A stretch of 64,000 nucleotides of DNA from contig NC_091944.1 in the NCBI RefSeq assembly GCF_041260155.1, positions 18,945,772 to 19,009,771 on the forward strand. The letters run 5' to 3'. Of the stretch, positions 22,065 to 34,489 are shown piece by piece (the first letter of the stretch is position 1; every line of letters starts with the position of its first letter). Made by a program: the position numbers and the translations under genes. The stretch comes from Ptychodera flava. Its lineage: Eukaryota > Hemichordata > Enteropneusta > Ptychoderidae. The notes beneath the pieces were generated by a model. It made no database searches. It worked only from the letters and a program-made list of their open reading frames with translations, and was not told the DNA's origin.

Positions 22065-24071
22065 TTAAAATCTGTCTCCAAATTCAGAAAGGAGTTTAGA
22101 CTGTGCCTTCAGGATACTGTGGAGATGATCGAGAGTTATTTCTTCTGCGATAGTTCCTTCACCTTTTTTGTAGTAGTCAGTTCCTCCTTTATACACCCCG
22201 AGGCGGAAATGACGACGTGGGGGAGCCCGTTCGCTGATATTTTCCTCTTCGGGTATAGAAGCAGAGGTGTACGCTGAAGACACATATCTCCGTTTTTCAC
22301 CGACCACGCCTGGAGCTCGGGGAACGCGAGTATACAGCTTGTCATACTGTCTACCTGACAGGTATTCTGAATCGGAGGCTAAACGTGGAGACTTTCTGAC
22401 ATAGGATGCGGTGCTTCCGACATCTGTAAACTTGTCGTCATATTTCGATCTTGCCGATCGCCTTGCCGGGACGGTGTCGAACGTATCGCTGTGTCGTCTG
22501 GTTGTAGACTCGTATTTCTTGCGATAAGTTGTCGTTGGTGGCGGTGGCAGCGGCGGTTTTGAACGTGTTCGTGACCGAGGTGGTGGTGGTGGTGGTGTCG
22601 TGAAAGTCACCTTTGCCTTGGTGACTGTTACTGGTTTGTATTCTTTAGTGACACTGTAAGTGGGGAGTGGCTTTACACGGTACGATGGCGTTTTCCTTGT
22701 TTTGAGTATTGTTGGTCTTGTAACGGTCTTGGTAGGCGTATCGTACTTGCTTCGGGTGCGCGTATCGTACTTGCTTCGGGTGCACGTATCGTACTTGCTT
22801 CGAGTGGACGTATCGTATTTGCTTCGGCTACTTATGACGGGCTGGTAGGTTCTGGTCACGGGCCTGTACGTGGTAGTTTCGGGAGTGTAGGACATCGTCT
22901 CCCACTTGTCAACACTGGGCGCAGGGTTGTAGGAACTGGCCGTCTCGTACCTGTAGGAGGCTGGGCCAGGGTTATGAGCAACCGTGTAGTAATAACCGTA
23001 GGGTTTGATGTGTCGGTCTCCATAGTACCGCGTATTATAGGCTGTTTCTACATCGTGTCTGCGCACAGCGTTCTCGGTAAGTGGAACTCTGGTGTAGCGC
23101 GATAATACGATGTTCTCTTCTTCATCCTCTAAGCCGAGCTTTTCGCGATCAACCAGTGTCCGCGGTGATTGGTACGATGTGGTAAGGTCGGGCTCATAGA
23201 TGTAGGCATTCAAAGGTGATCGGGGACTGTACCTGGGAGGTGACCAATCCTCGTAAGTCTTCCTTGCCGGAGTACTGCTTACGTTGGTCTTCCACCGCAG
23301 CAACGACTCCAGATCAGCATCGTCGTCGTCTTGATAACTTCTAACGCTGGCTGTCTCGAAGTCGCTCACTCGAGCTCTGCCTCCAACGCTAGAGCGGTAC
23401 GGTCTTGCGTACAGGGCAGCTGACCTGGTCTTTTTAACCGGGATGTCTATCATGCTTTGAGTCTCCCACTTGTCTTCAAAGCGTTTTTGCGGTTTGCCGT
23501 AGCCACTAACGCTGGACGTTTCGAAGTCGTACGCCTTCTTCTGTCGATAGCTTGGCGATCGTGGCGACCGACGTCGGCCGGCTGTCGTGGTACTGTAGAC
23601 GCTCGATGTTCCAAGATCGTACGCCTTCTTCTTACGGGAGACAGGCACGTAACTCGAAGTCGCGGTGCTAGAACCGCCTACAACTCCTGGTTTGCGACGA
23701 GGGAAGCGGGAAGAGGTGCTCTGCCCCGGGTTGGATGTCTTCGTGTAACGAGCGGAGTAGGTGGACGTGGCGGTGTGTCCCGGATTGGATGAGTGGTGAC
23801 CGAGATCGGTGACACTGCTGTACGATGGAGCAGACGCGTTTGCAGGGTAGGATGGGGTGCCTCTGTACTCATTCAGCAGTTTCGTGATGTCGTCCGGGTC
23901 CTCGGTACTGAACCTCATCAGACTGTCTTCAAGTGCCGCAATCCGTGGATACATCTCCCACACCTTTCTTCTTGTAGCCAGGAGCTCTCTCAAGTTGGTA
24001 TCACTGTCTCGATCCCGGGCCTGTATGGTGCTTTCTATGTCCCTCATCATAGTTTCGTAGTTATCAGCCAT
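22065..24071 (-). CDS. 668-residue Tyr/Ser/Thr/Arg-rich, mostly disordered protein
   Basis: One long uninterrupted exon. Residues 1-70 are helical and charged (ESTIQARDRDSDTNLRELL, ALEDSLMRF), possibly a coiled coil. Residues 75-630 are low-complexity, basic and Tyr-rich. A motif of aromatic or Val, Glu, Thr, any, Ser/Tyr recurs: DFETSS 182-187, KWETQS 201-206, DFETAS 237-242, DVETAY 340-345, RYETAS 374-379 and KWETMS 389-394. Residues 416-447 are four tandem octads RSKYDTxT. Proline runs at 493-498 and 507-512 could bind SH3 or EVH1 domains. A short helix-forming tail (642-664) ends the protein. No signal peptide or membrane segment is seen. The ATG lies directly after CTTTTATAG, a good 3' splice site, so the 5' UTR starts in an unseen upstream exon. 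The composition suggests a cytoskeletal or scaffold protein, but I do not recognise the family. Confidence 0.85.
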   Translation of the reverse strand: MADNYETMMRDIESTIQARDRDSDTNLRELLATRRKVWEMYPRIAALEDSLMRFSTEDPDDITKLLNEYRGTPSYPANASAPSYSSVTDLGHHSSNPGHTATSTYSARYTKTSNPGQSTSSRFPRRKPGVVGGSSTATSSYVPVSRKKKAYDLGTSSVYSTTTAGRRRSPRSPSYRQKKAYDFETSSVSGYGKPQKRFEDKWETQSMIDIPVKKTRSAALYARPYRSSVGGRARVSDFETASVRSYQDDDDADLESLLRWKTNVSSTPARKTYEDWSPPRYSPRSPLNAYIYEPDLTTSYQSPRTLVDREKLGLEDEEENIVLSRYTRVPLTENAVRRHDVETAYNTRYYGDRHIKPYGYYYTVAHNPGPASYRYETASSYNPAPSVDKWETMSYTPETTTYRPVTRTYQPVISSRSKYDTSTRSKYDTCTRSKYDTRTRSKYDTPTKTVTRPTILKTRKTPSYRVKPLPTYSVTKEYKPVTVTKAKVTFTTPPPPPPRSRTRSKPPLPPPPTTTYRKKYESTTRRHSDTFDTVPARRSARSKYDDKFTDVGSTASYVRKSPRLASDSEYLSGRQYDKLYTRVPRAPGVVGEKRRYVSSAYTSASIPEEENISERAPPRRHFRLGVYKGGTDYYKKGEGTIAEEITLDHLHSILKAQSKLLSEFGDRF
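22733..22832. repeat. 24-bp coding minisatellite, four units
   Basis: Four units of about 24 bp, each starting TCGTACTTGCTTCG on the plus strand, encode the octads RSKYDTST, RSKYDTCT, RSKYDTRT and RSKYDTPT in the 668-residue protein. The third-last residue is constant and only the seventh changes (S, C, R, P). The units differ by few bases, so the expansion is recent, and copy number may vary between individuals. Confidence 0.9.
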
Positions 24072-24079
24072 CTATAAAA

Positions 24080-25945
24080 GGACAGAAACAGCCAAAGCTC
24101 AATTAGTTAAAGCTGTGACTCATCATCGATGCATTTCCATTCGTTTCATGTCTGCATAACCTGCACGTGCAGTGGAATGTCCCAGTGTTGAACTGAAAAT
24201 TGATGTGTCAACAATAAGACTGTTTATGGTACTGAAGATGTTGTGTTTAGGATAGCATTATGTATTTCAGCAGGCTTCGCTTTCGGATAAAAAATAACGA
24301 AAATACAACAATAGCTATATTTCCTTAAATATGTAATGTAACGTTCAGAATTCTCGATGTGTTTTTCCACAGGATATAAGAATGGCAATGACCTTGAGAT
24401 GACACACTGCAAATCAATAAAAAAGTGTATTATAACCGGTAACCGGGAAACAATTATGTTACAGAAATCTAGGCCTATGATGTAGAAAGCTGACATTTTA
24501 CTGAGATCCAGCGACTTAAGAGTCAACCATTCGGTCTTGGGAAAGTGGTTAAAATGAGCAAAAATCTGCCTGGCTAAAGGCATTTTACAATACGAATCCG
24601 CGTCTTGCCGCTTTTGAAAATATTGTTCACGCGACTAGACGTGAAAAACCAAACCCAGAAAGAAAATGCCAAATTTTGAAACGCGAAAAAATCACGTTTC
24701 CCCTTTCTCGCAGGGCCCCTTCGAATTCCCTACAGCGAATTACAGAATTTGCAGAACATAAATATAACGTGTGAACTTTCACCTGTACAGAAAGTGCGAA
24801 CCATAAAAGAGCACATGTGACGGTTTTAGTACACTGCATTGCCGAGATAGCAGCACGCACATGTTATATATCTGACTTTATGATTTGTCTGCCATACCAA
24901 TATTATAAAAGTGGATGAGAGGGCGCAGACGGCTACAGAACTTGGTGTCAACTCCTAGCGCAACGCATAACATTACTTTTATCAGACACGCAGCTGTTTT
25001 CGAGGGACACAACCCTCCATCAAGCGTTTACACGGTGGTATGTAGCCAGACGGAATTTCATTTTGCTGTTGAGTTATTCTCCGTCCATGTGGACAGTTGC
25101 AGGCAAATTTTTCGAATAATCCAATCGCTGATTTGCCTAACGTACCATCCTATGCATTACTCAGCATCAAATATTGCAGTTTTGTGGCTAAATTTGCCTT
25201 GCAAAAAAAAGTTCATTTGACGGATTTGCATCGGTGATTACGCTTATGATTATGTTTATTATCTGTAACTTTGTCGTCTGCAACGCTTGTTTGAGCAAAA
25301 GGAAGAGAGAAAATGAATGATGAAAGAATCAATGGCATCATTCGAAATCGTCATGTTCTGAACATTGCAACCTCTGCATTAACCCCTCTGCTCTGCATTC
25401 ACCAGGAAAAGTAGTGGCATGGCAGACCAATGTATAAAATTTTAATGAGGTGCCTGTGACCGAGTTCGCGTGTGGCGCCATCCAGTATCCGAGAGTAGAA
25501 ATTTGGGACCATAGCTGACAGCTTCCAAAATCAAATAGTGAGGGCGCACGCAACCGCTTTCTGGTGAAGATATTCTGACCTATTGATGGAGACCTAATTG
25601 ACTATTTCGGATTTTGCAAACCTCTGAAAGTGATATGGTTTAGGGTATATAGTCTCAAATTACTAGGACTCTAGATCAACGTTTCTCATGTCGGTGCCTT
25701 GTTTCAAAAGAGGGATGACGAAAATAAAGGACGGCGCTTCTTGCACTAAAAATATTGCACTCGTTCATCTTGCCGTTCTGTTTGCGAAAATATGACAAAT
25801 GTTATTGACGAATTCTCAAGCCTGTAAATCATCAAATAGTATAGCAGCGGGTTCAACTTTCACTCATAGTCTGCTATATATAACACGTGACAGCTGATAG
25901 TATCAGTTACATAAAGCCCGTAACCCTTTACAAAATGCTATTACT
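24080..25945. other. Non-coding stretch, 5' side of the 668-residue gene
   Basis: No supported coding region. An untranslated first exon and the promoter of the 668-residue gene are expected here or further right, but no single signal stands out. Confidence 0.35.
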
Positions 25946-25952
25946 AGACTGA

Positions 25953-28900
25953 TAGTCCAGTCAATCTAAGCCAAAAAAGGGGTAAACCTAGGACTAATTG
26001 CAACAGAAATTATTTCTTCACCATGCATTTTGGAAAGGTCCTAGAAATAACATACTAAAAGTATAATAAAATCTAAGGGGTGCAACAGTGCCTAATTTGC
26101 ATAAATGTAAAGGGGCTCATGGGTATAAAATTGTCGCTGATAGACGGTTTCTACTTAAAATATGTGGCTAAACATGTCTTTGATCAGGTTTTTTTGGCTT
26201 ATTTGCCTCCTTGGTCTAGGCAATGTTGTTGAAAATATTTTGTCGTCATAAAAATATTCCTCATTTGCATAAATCCAATATGGCCGCCACAACACTTCAC
26301 TTTTCTTAGTTTTTCTCGAATTAATAACTATTTTTAGGCTACTACTGACAGAAATAGAATAATTTTTTCACATTGTATTTTAGACAAGTCCTAGAATAAT
26401 ATACTAAAAGCATAGTACAATCTAGAATTGTAAACAGTGCCTAATTTGCATAGATGTAAAATGATTATGGGTGCAAACTAAGTGCTGATAGAATGTTTCT
26501 GCTAAAAATAATTGGCTAAACATGATATGTTATGCAGGTTTTTGGCTTATTTGCCTTGTTTTTGGTTTAGGTAATGTTGATGGAAATAGTTAGTCTTCAT
26601 AGAAATATTCCTAATTTACATAAATCCAATATGGCCGCCACAACCTTCACTTTTCTTTGTATTTTTCCCAATTAATTACTATTTTTATGCATAGCCTACT
26701 TCTGACAGCAATAGAATTATTTATCCACTGTGTATTTCAGAGAAGCCCTACAATGACATACTAAAAGCCTCGTACAATCTAGAAATGTAAACAATGCCTA
26801 ATTTGCATATATGTAAAAAGATTATGGTTACAAACTAGGTGCTGATAGAATGTTGCTACTAAAAATATTTGGCTAAACATGATATATGCGGGTTTTGGGC
26901 TTATTTGCCTTGTTTTTGGTTCAGGCAATGTTGATTAAAATATTTTGTCGTCATAGAAATATTCCTCATTTGCATAAATCCAATATGGCCGCCACAACAC
27001 TTCGTTTTTCTTTGTATGTCCCTAATTAATAACTATATAAGCTACTTCTGACTGCAATAGAATTAAATTTTCTTTGTGTATTTTAGAGAGGTCCTAGAAT
27101 GACATACTAAAAGTCCAATACAATGTAAGATTTATAACATTAGCTTATTTGTATAGATATAAACGGATAATGGGAGCAATACATTCACTGATAAAAGAAA
27201 TATGCATATTGAATTGAGAAAAATGCGACATTATGTTCAAGTAATGTATGCATTTATCTTAATTTTTGTGCAGGCAATATTTTGAATACATTTTATCGCC
27301 TGAGAAATATTTGCCTAAATCAAGTATTGCTGCCACTGCATTTCACTTAAAAATTATATTTAATCTACACAACAAGTAGTTTTTGTTTCCACTCTGTATT
27401 GAATGTATAGAATGACAAACAAATTACTGTTAAGAGGGGAGACAGTGCATAATTTGAATAAAGATAAAACTTAGAAAAATGAACAAAATCGTTGCTGTTA
27501 ATAATTTCTTAAAAATATATTCAGCAAATTGATATTTAATTCAAGCAATCGTTATTTAATGTACTTTTTGTGTTTCTAGGCAATGCATAAAATCATTTAA
27601 GATTCCTCATTTTACATAACTGCAATGTGCCCCTCCTACCACTTTACTTTTCCCTTTTTTGACCTATAGTATAAATGACTATATATAATGTTAAAAAAAC
27701 AACGGAGATCATTAGAAAGAAATTTTAGTAGGGTCATGGAAGCTACATATCGCAAGTTTAAAGGCCTGTGCTGGCACCAGACTTTCTCATCAGAAAATTT
27801 ACCCACCAGATTACAATTATTGAAAACAAAAGGCTATCACACCTCAATCATTCTCTTACAGACTAGAACAAAGGCGATCCCAGGGATCGCGAAAAGTGCA
27901 TTTAATGAAGTTGTGCATAAGACAGCTAATTTACCCAAATGCTAAATGGGTCATAGATGTACAAACCTGGTGCTGATAATCTATTTACGAAAGTGATTTA
28001 AGAGATAAGCTGACATTGTAATGACTATTAACATCATTTTCTTGTTTTTAGTTCAGGAATGTTTTCAAATATATCTTACAGCGATAAAAAAATTCTAATT
28101 TGCATTTGTCCAATAAGTCAACCATGTCACTTCCTTTTTCTAATGGAATATGAATTATTTCTTCACCTTAAATACTTAAAAGGTCCAAGAATGGTATACT
28201 CAAAGCCTAATACAATCTACATTGTGCAAAGGACTAATTTTAAAAGATCTTATAGCAAATGCCTACACTGTACTAAATGTAATAATTGAAACTTGAAAGG
28301 TTTTACAATATCTTAAAGAGAGATTGGAAGTTTTTACTAACATTGCTAAATATATTTTACCTAATTTTGAGCGATTCCTCATGTGCATAAATCATATATG
28401 ATGATCATTAAAATAATTTTCTTTAATTTTTCAAATTGACGTCAACTTATTTAATTAATTATGTATCAGTAAAATGAGAAGTTACATTAAGAGACACTAC
28501 TTGTTTAAGTTATTTAATACTTTAAATTCTTCCTATCGAAAGATGTCCATTTTATAACTTGAATGAACATTTTGCTCAGTACAAAGAAATTGACATGGTT
28601 ATTTATCTTCTGTGTATTTTAACTCATTTTAATGATTATATACTAATAGGGCCTACAGAATGAAAAGCCCTGTAAAAATAAACAATGATTGATTCGTATA
28701 GTTCATTTCAATCATCTAGAGAATTTGCATAATGTCAATAACATTGGGAACTTACTGGAAGATTTGGATTTTCTTAATGCATACCAAAATGCTTGGGCCA
28801 CATAACCAACACTTTGTACTAAGCCAGGCTGAAGAAAATTTGTGTTTCAGCTCTATTTTCTTTATTTTCACCCTTACCCGTATTACTAATATAGATTAAG

Positions 28901-30838
28901 TGTGGATAAAATGTAATTAAAGACCAGGTTGTGTGGTCACTGGTAAATCAGATATACTTTTGACTGTGTGCAACTTGCCTGTTCATGCCACATACAGAAA
29001 TTTATGATAATAATGATAAATAAATTATAATGATCATGATGATATAGAGGTACAATTGTTATACTATACTGCCAATTATCATGAAATATGGATTAGGAAA
29101 GCTGTTCCTTTATCAGCTGAAAGACATTACAATAATCAAAGGACACTGCATTTCTCAAAATTTTGAAATTTCTTGAAGACAACAATTGAAAATTAATATA
29201 AAGTCATATAGTGGACTGAAGAGAGAGATTTCCTGTTAAATCTTACTGTACACAGCCATAGCATTTGAGGAAAAACTGAAAAAAATCTGTTGACTGAATC
29301 ATGATAATCTAAATCACTGGTAAAAGCAAATCTAGATACTTTTCATAATGTTACATGGTCTAGCTGCTCTTTCAAATTTTCATGACCGTGAAACAAGAAA
29401 ACCAAGATGTGAAGGGATTTGCATTACAGAAGCTGCCGTTAACGAGTTTGTCAATTAGGATATCAATTTTGACATCAAATTATCATAAAATTGGTTATCC
29501 TGTATTTGAACGTTATGGAAGTCTCACCTCAGATTGGCCAGACTCTCAATTCCTTGAGTGATTGATCTTATTGGTAATAATACAAAAGTCTAATAATCTG
29601 GAAATGGGAAGTCCATTACATAACAGCCCCATGAGTGATACTTGCACATCTAAGATCTGATATGATACGCAGTACAATTATATCATCCTGTGCTTCACAT
29701 CTTTTCATTGAGTTATCCTTCCCCATACTTATGGGTTCTACAATGAACTGCAGCAGCATAAATAACCCCGACAGAAAGCAAAATCTAGACTTTCTGTTGT
29801 CAACGAAAGGATTCTGGCTGTAAACAAATGAACCACCTAGAGGAAGATGTAAACAGAGAGGAAGAGGAAGAAATTTGATATGATAATGACCATCATAATA
29901 ATTGTCATCACCACTACAATCATGGTGATTCAAATGATGTTCGTATTTATACTAATGATAGTTTAATAATGAGAAGGATGATTCACAGGCACAACTGTTA
30001 AGTGTGGTGAACCATTTATTAGTAACTGAATATTTCCATCGTCATTGAAGATAATGACCAAAAGCATAAAATATTCCTTCATAAATTTTACTGCAATCGA
30101 ACATGTTGTAGGAGAAAATGACTTAAAATGACAATTGATGTCAAAAACTTGAGCACGTCCAATGATTTTTAATGAATAACCTTCTCGTCGTAAAAGAAAG
30201 AAGAATATCCAAAGAAAGAATTCTGATTCCCTTTATTTAAACAGTAATGCTCTGAAACTCTTCTCTTTATACATTGCATTTCTGAATAACCAGAAAATGT
30301 AAATGGAAGCTATAGTAGGCTTATTGTATACAGAAGACCGTTTTGTCAATTATGCAAATTATGCATTTTGTATTAAAATATGCAAATTATGCATGCAAAT
30401 TAGGTCAACCTCCTTTGTTTTAGGTAATTCTTGCAAAACCTTAACAATTTCATAGAGACAAAAAATTGTTTAAATATGAGCTTAAACATTCATTTTGTCT
30501 GAAATAGTAATAAAAACTGTGAATATATGCAAATTACTAAATTTGCATATTCTTTATCGTTCAAGACATTAAGAAAATAACTTATTGAACCTTACTAAAT
30601 TGTGTTGCAATGAAAAAAGTCACTTGAATTCAGTTTACATGCCCAAAATGTGAGTATAGCAGTCATTTTAAAGGCGATATAGCTAATTTGAATATATGCA
30701 AATTTAACCAATTTGCACCCCTTATATTTTCTATACTTTTATTATGTCATTAGCGAGACCTTTCCAAAGGTCATGGTGAAGAAATAATTTCTGTTGCAAT
30801 TAGTCCTAGGTTAAACCCTAAATTGACTGGACTGACTA
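25953..30838. mobile_element. 4.9-kb non-autonomous element with long terminal inverted repeats
   Basis: The left end begins TAGTCCAGTCAATCTAAG at 25953. The right end is its inverse, ending GACTGGACTGACTA at about 30837. Similarity extends inward for about 130 bp and includes a 40-bp identical core with CCTAGGACTAATTGCAACAG. The interior is strongly AT-rich and has no reading frame above about 105 residues and no transposase motif. The left half is a tandem array (separate entry). The architecture is that of a large non-autonomous DNA transposon. I cannot place it in a superfamily and did not find an unambiguous target duplication. Confidence 0.75.
26030..28640. repeat. Decaying tandem array, period ~350 bp
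   Basis: The landmark CCTAGAAT..CATACTAAAAG recurs at about 26040, 26388, 26741, 27089, then more weakly near 27410, 28183 and 28612. A second landmark, ATCCAATATGGCCGCCACAA, recurs at about 26274, 26626 and 26980, with eroded versions near 27315, 27620 and 28100. The first three periods are 348-353 bp. Units become steadily less alike towards the middle of the element. The unit resembles the subterminal part of the element's own inverted repeat. Confidence 0.8.
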
Positions 30839-30839
30839 A

Positions 30840-31600
30840 ATTACCGCATACACGTTTATGCCTGTCTTTTTAATCACAAAACTCGCCGAAGATTGGTTGC
30901 GTCAACGACTGGGCTATCTTGTCGTATTCTGAAGGGTGTCGAACCACACTCGCGACGACATGTGTTTTTTCAATCCCAGAAAATACATGACTGATTGCCC
31001 AGGGCTCATTGCTACAACACGAGAAATACATCAAGCAGAACTTTCGTAATGATATGTCGGTATCTGTGTTCACCATTGTCCTCTTTCTTCGTCTCGCCCT
31101 GTCACGTAACTAAAGTATCTCCGTCATCGTCAACATCTCCGACATCATTAAAAAAATTAAAGAATCAAAACAATTGAATTAAAAAAAAATTAAGCAATTT
31201 TCAATTTGAGACTATGTAAATTGATACATCGGTTCAACATTGGTATCTTGGTTTATCCGTGGGCCCATCTTCCACAGTGCGGCCGGCCAATTTGCCGCGC
31301 GAATGTCACCACTATCCGTGATATAGTAAACCAATGCCCTGAAAACGATTTTTATTGGTCTTTTTCGGAAATGCAATATCAGACAACTCTGTGAGTACAC
31401 TGCTCTCAAGCTGAGAAAGTGTTCACGTGATCACGGGCGCCATCCCTGCCCATCCCTGTAGCTCTCTCATAACTAAAAGCGAAGCGTGTATTTTCCTTTA
31501 CGCATTATGAAAACAACTCATGTAAATGACCAGGAAAGGTAGCAGTAACAGATATTCGACGGTGGCAGCTGCCACCTAAGAGTTGGGTAGGTATCTTCCG
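30840..31600. other. Non-coding stretch
   Basis: No supported gene. A 16-bp perfect palindrome (GGTGGCAGCTGCCACC) lies at 31561-31576. Confidence 0.4.
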
Positions 31601-31605
31601 TCTGT

Positions 31606-32308
31606 CCACAGACAAATAGAAAATCAGACTAGCAACGCGGCATGCCTTTTGTTCCATGGTCGTCTCGGTAGACTATGGCCTTTTCACATTAAAATGAGCT
31701 TCACAGGTGTTAGATTTTTTTGAGACTTTGTTCGTGGTTGATAATTGCACGAGATTATGCGAAAAGTACGACGAGATGGCATCGTGCTGCCAGTCGCGTA
31801 GCAACCATACTTACTTTGTGAGCTCTCAGGGCAGAAACACTGCTTCACGCCAATCAAAACATAACACGCTAGCAGTTTCATAAACACGTCCTTCCATAAC
31901 CAACTTTTAAAAGACGATATGACTGACCGTAAACCATTGAGTAAAACCAGACGTAATCGATAAAAGACTTTCAAATTAGGTTCAAACACATTCATTATAT
32001 ATTCATAAAAATGTGAGAGGAAATTTTAAAATGGTAAAACTCACTTTCCCGAAGCTCAAAACTTTCCCGTTTTCGCCAGCGCGCCAATTCCGCTCAGCAC
32101 CACACGACAACAACAACACAAACTTTGCCGAACATACTTTCGCTTAAAAATTGGCGAAAATCCGGAAATTACCGAAAGATGCATGGTCGGCACTCTTCGG
32201 AAAAGAGAGGCGAGAGCTACCTGAGGCGAGGCGAACATGGAGGGCTTACGTAAGCGCTCACACCTTGAACAGTACCCGTTGCTAGTCTGTCTTTCTATTT
32301 GTCTGTGG
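31606..32308. mobile_element. 0.7-kb inverted-repeat element, copy 1
   Basis: The ends are inverted copies of about 30 bp, the left starting CCACAGACAAATAGAAA at 31606 and the right ending TCTATTTGTCTGTGG at 32308. TCTGT flanks both sides and may be the target duplication. The interior is closely similar to the element at 38.35-39.05 kb, in the same orientation. Reading frames inside it are not preserved between the copies, so it is treated as non-autonomous. Confidence 0.8.
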
Positions 32309-32328
32309 TCTGTCGCAGTGAATCAGTT

Positions 32329-32716
32329 GGCGCATACTCCTAATCTTGAACTGACAACCGAAAAATTTAGAAAATGAATTTGAAAGGTGAAAGACTTAAA
32401 CTTTTGCTAAACCTTTCCTCAGTGAATCTTTCAACTATTATCTTACCAAATCAAGAATGAAATCAGAGGTCACTGTGCAAAGTTTGGTACCAGAGAAACA
32501 AATCACGTGACATTTACCGATGTTTAAAATTCAAAATGGTCGCCATCCCTATGTTAACTCTATGGTAAAAATGAATTTTCGATTTTCGAAAAACTAAGGC
32601 GGTGAAAATTTTTCTTACTCGAAGAGCTTTAAAACGAGCCCCCATACAAAGAGTTAAATCAGAAAACAATTGTAATAATTTGATAGTCCGAATATCTGTC
32701 CCCAAGACGCATTCAA
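32329..32716. mobile_element. TTAA-type MITE family, 32-kb copy
   Basis: About 390 bp similar throughout to the copy at 58.1-58.45 kb. Shared words include TTGGTACCAGAGAAACAAAT here against TTGGTAC..GGAAACAAAT there, and ATATCTGTCCCC near the right end. The terminal repeats are eroded, so it is an old copy. Confidence 0.65.
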
Positions 32717-32734
32717 AGTATAGCTGACTTACAG

Positions 32735-33425
32735 AGTAATGCAATTATTTCTCTGCCAGAAAATCGTCTAAGCGTGTTTGTTGATCTATCATACCTAGCT
32801 ATTTCACTTTGTCCGTTTTTCAATTTGAAATTGTAATGCATTCGTCATCCTGGAATCGCCATGACTGGGTCTTGCAATAAGTTATCTGATCATTTATCAG
32901 TCACAGATGCACCCATGGGTTGCTACTACGACTTTTAATTTTTTTCCTCAGAACAACGTCATGTACTCGGACAGATATTTTTGTAAACATCACGTTGTTT
33001 CATACCAAGGAGGAAAGATATGTGACAAATCTCAAAATGTCTATTCGCGTTCTGTGAAGACAAACTTAATAAGCAAACAAACTGAACACACCTGCAACTC
33101 TTCAGAAAGTCAATTCCAAGAGCGCTATAAAATATGAGAGAAACAGGAATTTCGATTTCAAGAATGTCAGCAATGTTATGACTGACAGAACGCATAGGCA
33201 GACGATAAGTTTCCACTGTCCAAGATAGACCGCCAATTTCTAAAAGCCACTGTGATAATAGTAATAAATCGATCTCAAAATATCCTGAGTTTTCCATGAG
33301 TCTTCTTGCAATACACTGTCATAAGTGTTGAAAACGATATGTAAATTCACAAGTTTTAAAAAATTCCAGCTGTTCCACAATTTTCAAAAACTAATCACGT
33401 GGCAGAGAAATAAATATTACAACAA
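32735..33425. repeat. Possible inverted-repeat pair, 0.69 kb apart
   Basis: ATTATTTCTCTGCCA near 32742-32758 is inverted as TGGCAGAGAAATAAAT near 33401-33416. The match is short and the interval has no other structure, so an element here is only a possibility. Confidence 0.25.
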
Positions 33426-33429
33426 AATG

Positions 33430-34380
33430 TCAGCCATCGTGTGTTGTGCAGTCAAGTAAATGGCATCATGCTTGTTTCTTGGATGATCATGATGTGCACG
33501 AAGTAACGCATTTTTTGTACTTTTCCGTTTGGGCGCCATTTTACAAGTACAGCACCAGTGATTATTTGACCTGTTAAAAGGTGTATAGCATGGTTCATAT
33601 TAGCGAGCAGTGATACTTCTATACACGTCATTCAGTTAGCACATTTACACGAACCAACTTTGGTTTGAAAATAAAATCATGAAAAAAATGCATTAAATTA
33701 TCAGCTATTGTGGCTTTAAGGAAGTCGTACCGCAAAAATGATCTGCCATCGAAATAATTTATCGTTATAATATTAGCTTTATCGGTGCAGATACGTTTTA
33801 CGGGGTATGTAACTGTATGGATAATATAACTGCCTTTCCTGTACTCTTAATAGTAATTACACTCGTAAAATCTCATAATCTTCTTGGACAAGAGCGTATG
33901 GCTATTGCGCTGCATTCTAATGAGCAATTAGGACACACTGACTCACAAAGGTCGTCTCGGTTATGATGTTATTTTCTCCCTGTAACATGCTATGCTATAT
34001 TTGCGATATGATCAAGTTTGCAAGAGAAATTACATTTTATTGTACTATCCGGGTAGGCTATTTCTAAATGAATGTATCCCAGTGTCAGCTTCTGAGCCCT
34101 TGGATTTGAATAATGTCACAATTGTCATCATAGGGTCACAGTTCAAAGGGCAAGAAGATTAAACCAACTTTTACAATGACAAATGTCCTTGCATACAATT
34201 AAATAATACAATTAAATAATAATACAATTAAAGAATAAGTTACCGGGTGGTGAGATACTTTACGAAGTGCATGTTTATGAAGACCGCACGGCGCACAACC
34301 GTCAGGATGACCTTACAGCATCTCTTGTAAATTATGTACGAAACACAGGCGTGATGCGAACTGGGTAGTTTTAATAGCAT
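33430..34380. other. Non-coding stretch
   Basis: No supported gene or repeat, apart from a small AATAATACAATTA repeat at about 34198-34232. Confidence 0.4.
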
Positions 34381-34387
34381 GAATAGT

Positions 34388-34488
34388 GTAGAGTTCATAT
34401 GCTACGTTCCGACATTCTGATACGTGGACTAGGTATCAGAACGTCGGAACGTAGCATAAACTCACAGCATAAACTCTACACAACTACC
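34388..34488. repeat. Palindrome with ~27-bp inner arms and a second outer match
   Basis: TATGCTACGTTCCGAC with TTCTGATAC on the left is inverted on the right as GTATCAGAA with GTCGGAACGTAGCATA. The words GTGTAGAGTT and AACTCTACAC form an outer pair. Confidence 0.85.
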
Positions 34489-34489
34489 A

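Noticed and set aside
26030-28640. A CRISPR-like repeat array
   Set aside because: The units are ~350 bp, diverge gradually and have no spacers; the setting is eukaryotic.
31684-31995. 103-residue minus-strand ORF in the 0.7-kb element, as a transposase
   Set aside because: The frame is not preserved in the second copy and has no transposase motif.
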